Shown: positions 14,781 to 16,521 of the stretch, piece after piece | Layout of the letters: the number at the start of each line of letters is the position of its first letter | Numbering within the stretch: position 1 is the stretch's first letter | Assembly (NCBI GenBank): GCA_027364825.1 | Contig: DAHXOM010000256.1 | Coordinates: 1-16,521 of the forward strand | Source: a bacterium | GTDB taxonomy: Bacteria; JAMCPX01 | Reading direction: 5' to 3' | Length of the DNA stretch: 16,521 nt | Made by a program: the position numbers and the translations under genes | Notes under the pieces: generated by a model | Databases searched by the model: none | Seen by the model: only the letters and a program-made list of their open reading frames with translations | What the model was told of the DNA's origin: nothing

Positions 14781-15569
14781 TTACAACTTCTCATACTCTG
14801 CCTTAATTGTGTTTTGACCATAGATACGCTCCAACCTTCTCACCATGAAATGACCACGGGCCATGTTTTGGAAATGATTCATAAATATCAGGTTGATGGC
14901 TGAACCGCCTATCCCCCCGACAACAGGTATTAATTCAGCCGCAGCCTTTTCTGTGACATTGATTTCAAATCGTGAGGCAATCTTCGTTATGAGTCTTATG
15001 ATAACCGGAGCACCTTCTTCTGTTATGCCGTTTTCCGTGATGTACTCAGCTGCCCCGGCAACCTCCCTCGCTAATGCAGCCCGGACTACAAAGTAACCTG
15101 TTTCTGCCGAGTCATCCTGTTTTGGGCGCCCTCCAAGTGCAAAGACTTCTATACATGCAAGCTTGCTCTCTATTTGATCCATCTGCTCTCCTTCGCTTTT
15201 TGCAATCCCGGCAATTGAGCGCAGCATCAATGTTGTTGTAATAGGTAGTTCAACCGCCAAAGCAGATAGGCCAAATAATCCGCCGACAAACCCGGTAAAT
15301 GCAACACTTACCTTGTGCAAGAATTCATGGGAAGATATGGAATTCTTGTCCGGAAGTGTTTTAACGGCAAAGTTCAATGCAACCATTAAAGCATTCCGTA
15401 CAAAACTATTAACGCTCTTAGACCATTTCCTGGGCAGCCGTTCGACACCCTTTTCTATGGGTATTCCTATAGCATTGGTAATCTTCAGGGCAAAACTGAC
15501 GTTTTCGAGCAGAAACTTTGCATATTTAAGATCATTTAAATCTTTTGGATAAATTTTAGAAGCAGGCAT
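14781..15569 (-). CDS. EcsC family protein
   Basis: A 262-residue protein of the EcsC family, named after the third gene of the Bacillus subtilis ecs transporter cluster; its biochemical role is not established. Recognisable family signatures: a hydrophobic, glycine-rich segment about 90-112 followed by AVELPITTTLMLRSIAGIA and SEGE (105-128), CIEVFALGG (139-147), and the C-terminal IPVVGGIGGSAINLIFMNHF (214-233) with ARGHFMVRRLER. The two hydrophobic stretches suggest membrane association. No ecsA/ecsB transporter genes are nearby, so the family name says nothing about its job here. ATG 15569 has GGAG seven bases upstream, and a good sigma-70-like promoter lies at 15604-15633, so it is probably transcribed alone. 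It is convergent with the kinase, separated by 84 bases with no clear terminator. Confidence 0.88.
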   Translation of the reverse strand: MPASKIYPKDLNDLKYAKFLLENVSFALKITNAIGIPIEKGVERLPRKWSKSVNSFVRNALMVALNFAVKTLPDKNSISSHEFLHKVSVAFTGFVGGLFGLSALAVELPITTTLMLRSIAGIAKSEGEQMDQIESKLACIEVFALGGRPKQDDSAETGYFVVRAALAREVAGAAEYITENGITEEGAPVIIRLITKIASRFEINVTEKAAAELIPVVGGIGGSAINLIFMNHFQNMARGHFMVRRLERIYGQNTIKAEYEKL

Positions 15570-15603
15570 ATGCCAACTCCGATAATGAATTCATAGCGTT
15601 ACT

Positions 15604-15633
15604 TTTATACAATAAATCCAATACAACAGGCAA
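15604..15633 (-). promoter_or_regulatory. Candidate sigma-70 promoter of the EcsC-family gene
   Basis: On the minus strand TTGCCT (15633-15628), an 18-base spacer and TATAAA (15609-15604) form a near-consensus sigma-70 promoter about 35 bases upstream of the ATG at 15569. It lies in the 177-base gap between the methyltransferase and EcsC genes, which otherwise shows no further feature. Confidence 0.5.
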
Positions 15634-15746
15634 TGCATTTTAATAAACGGGAAAACGGATAGTTGAAAACGTAGTCACGATTCTGCCCCTATAGCAGCTG
15701 CCAGACATCGTCTCTATCTCCCGGAGGCGCTTGAGGTGCTGTTCAT

Positions 15747-16520
15747 TCACTGTCGTTTCTTTACTGCCTTACCTTTGAAAAAGGTGTAACAAAAAACTCC
15801 ATCATCTTCGGTGGTGCGATAAAGGTCCTTGATTCCCCGCTTCCATTCGCTTTTATCCATTAATGAATTACTGAGCGCTTCATGCTCAACACCTTCGATC
15901 ATTGCAGCAAATGTGTTCTTGATAAACCCATCGACCAAAGATGGTTTGCTTGAATCAACATACACCATACGGGGACCAACTCTACAATCGGAAAACCCGG
16001 CCTTGCATAACAACGGATACAGTTCTCTTCCGATAAGTGCATTCCCGCCGTGCATTGCCTGTAATTTTATCTGACAGTCAATTGTTTTCCGGGCGGCATC
16101 GCTCCGCGGATAAAAATATGCGGAGCCGTGGTCTCCTTCGATCACGGTGATGGTCCCACCCGTTCTTAACACATTCCTTAAATTGGACAGCGCCTGTACG
16201 GGATCCGCCAGATGTTCCAGAAGAAAACAGACAAATACGTGATCAAACGATTCGGGACCAAAATGTAAATTAAAAACATCGCCCTTTTGAAAAGTCACGT
16301 TTTGCATCCTTGATTTTCGGATCAAACTCCTTGCTATCCCGAGCGATCTCTCTGAAATGTCGATTGAAGTAAAATGGCATGATGGATTTTTCCGGGCGAT
16401 TATTTTTGTCTGTGAGCCGACACCGCAGCCCGCTTCCAAAATCTCGGATTTTGCCGGGAAGATAGTGTCATGATGCAGTAATTCATCAAGCGTATCTGCC
16501 TGGTCTTGCAGTCTCTTTGA
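15747..16520 (-). CDS. Class I SAM-dependent methyltransferase (5' partial)
   Basis: Rossmann-fold methyltransferase of the UbiE/Methyltransf_11-25 type; the substrate is not predictable. The frame stays open to the right edge, so the true start is outside; 257 residues are visible. Upstream of the TTG at 16439 the frame reads KRLQDQADTLDELLHHDTIF and then PAKSEILEAGCGVGS, showing that this TTG lies inside SAM-binding motif I and cannot be the start. Other motifs: acidic residue at the end of the second strand in SIDISERSLGIAR; FQKGDVFNLHF; FDHVFVCFLLEHLADP (motif II region); VLRTGGTITVIEGD (motif III). The C-terminal half, with PRSDAARKTIDCQIKLQ, is the substrate-specific part. It points in the same direction as the EcsC gene but is 177 bases upstream of it, and EcsC has its own candidate promoter. 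Confidence 0.9.
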   Translation of the reverse strand, partial: SKRLQDQADTLDELLHHDTIFPAKSEILEAGCGVGSQTKIIARKNPSCHFTSIDISERSLGIARSLIRKSRMQNVTFQKGDVFNLHFGPESFDHVFVCFLLEHLADPVQALSNLRNVLRTGGTITVIEGDHGSAYFYPRSDAARKTIDCQIKLQAMHGGNALIGRELYPLLCKAGFSDCRVGPRMVYVDSSKPSLVDGFIKNTFAAMIEGVEHEALSNSLMDKSEWKRGIKDLYRTTEDDGVFCYTFFKGKAVKKRQ

Positions 16521-16521
16521 C

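Overview
This window reads as ordinary chromosomal DNA of a Gram-negative bacterium. A TonB-dependent outer-membrane receptor requires an outer membrane. The gene order tRNA-Leu, tig, clpP, clpX, lon is familiar from Thermodesulfobacteriota (former Deltaproteobacteria) and some neighbouring phyla. The tRNA does not encode its CCA end. I cannot fix the phylum from this sequence alone. No mobile element, CRISPR array, rRNA or phage gene is visible, and no gap between genes exceeds 300 bases.

Layout, left to right. Positions 3-4222 (+) hold an operon of a TonB-dependent receptor (its 5' end is outside the window), an NfeD/ClpP-class membrane serine protease and a slipin/stomatin (SPFH) protein. 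The receptor and nfeD overlap by one base; the slipin follows three bases after nfeD with a strong ribosome binding site. NfeD and slipin are a known membrane protease/substrate-scaffold pair. A 90-base nested inverted-repeat structure (4228-4317) separates them from an alpha/beta hydrolase (4337-5185, +). Next is a polytopic GT-C-type glycosyltransferase-like protein with a C-terminal TPR region (about 5231-7153, +).

Positions 7187-12848 (-) hold the proteostasis operon, transcribed right to left: tRNA-Leu(UAG), trigger factor, ClpP, ClpX and Lon. Every protein-gene junction overlaps, by 1, about 11 and 4 bases. Trigger factor meets nascent chains at the ribosome, ClpXP unfolds and degrades tagged or regulated substrates, and Lon removes misfolded proteins. 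The ClpX start is best placed at a TTG or GTG 15-18 bases inside the longest reading frame, because the ribosome binding site lies in the last glycine codons of clpP.

A divergent 225-base region with a candidate tRNA promoter and a strong hairpin leads to a transmembrane Ser/Thr protein kinase with a PEGA domain (13074-14696, +). Convergent to it are an EcsC-family protein (14781-15569, -), with its own likely sigma-70 promoter, and a class I SAM-dependent methyltransferase (15747 to the right edge, -) whose N-terminus is outside the window.

I found no clearly new multi-gene system. The points most worth a second look are the structured element at 4228-4317, the hairpin at 12892-12923 that pairs better as minus-strand RNA, the reduced PPIase domain of trigger factor, the receptor-NfeD-slipin coupling, and the kinase with an altered glycine loop.
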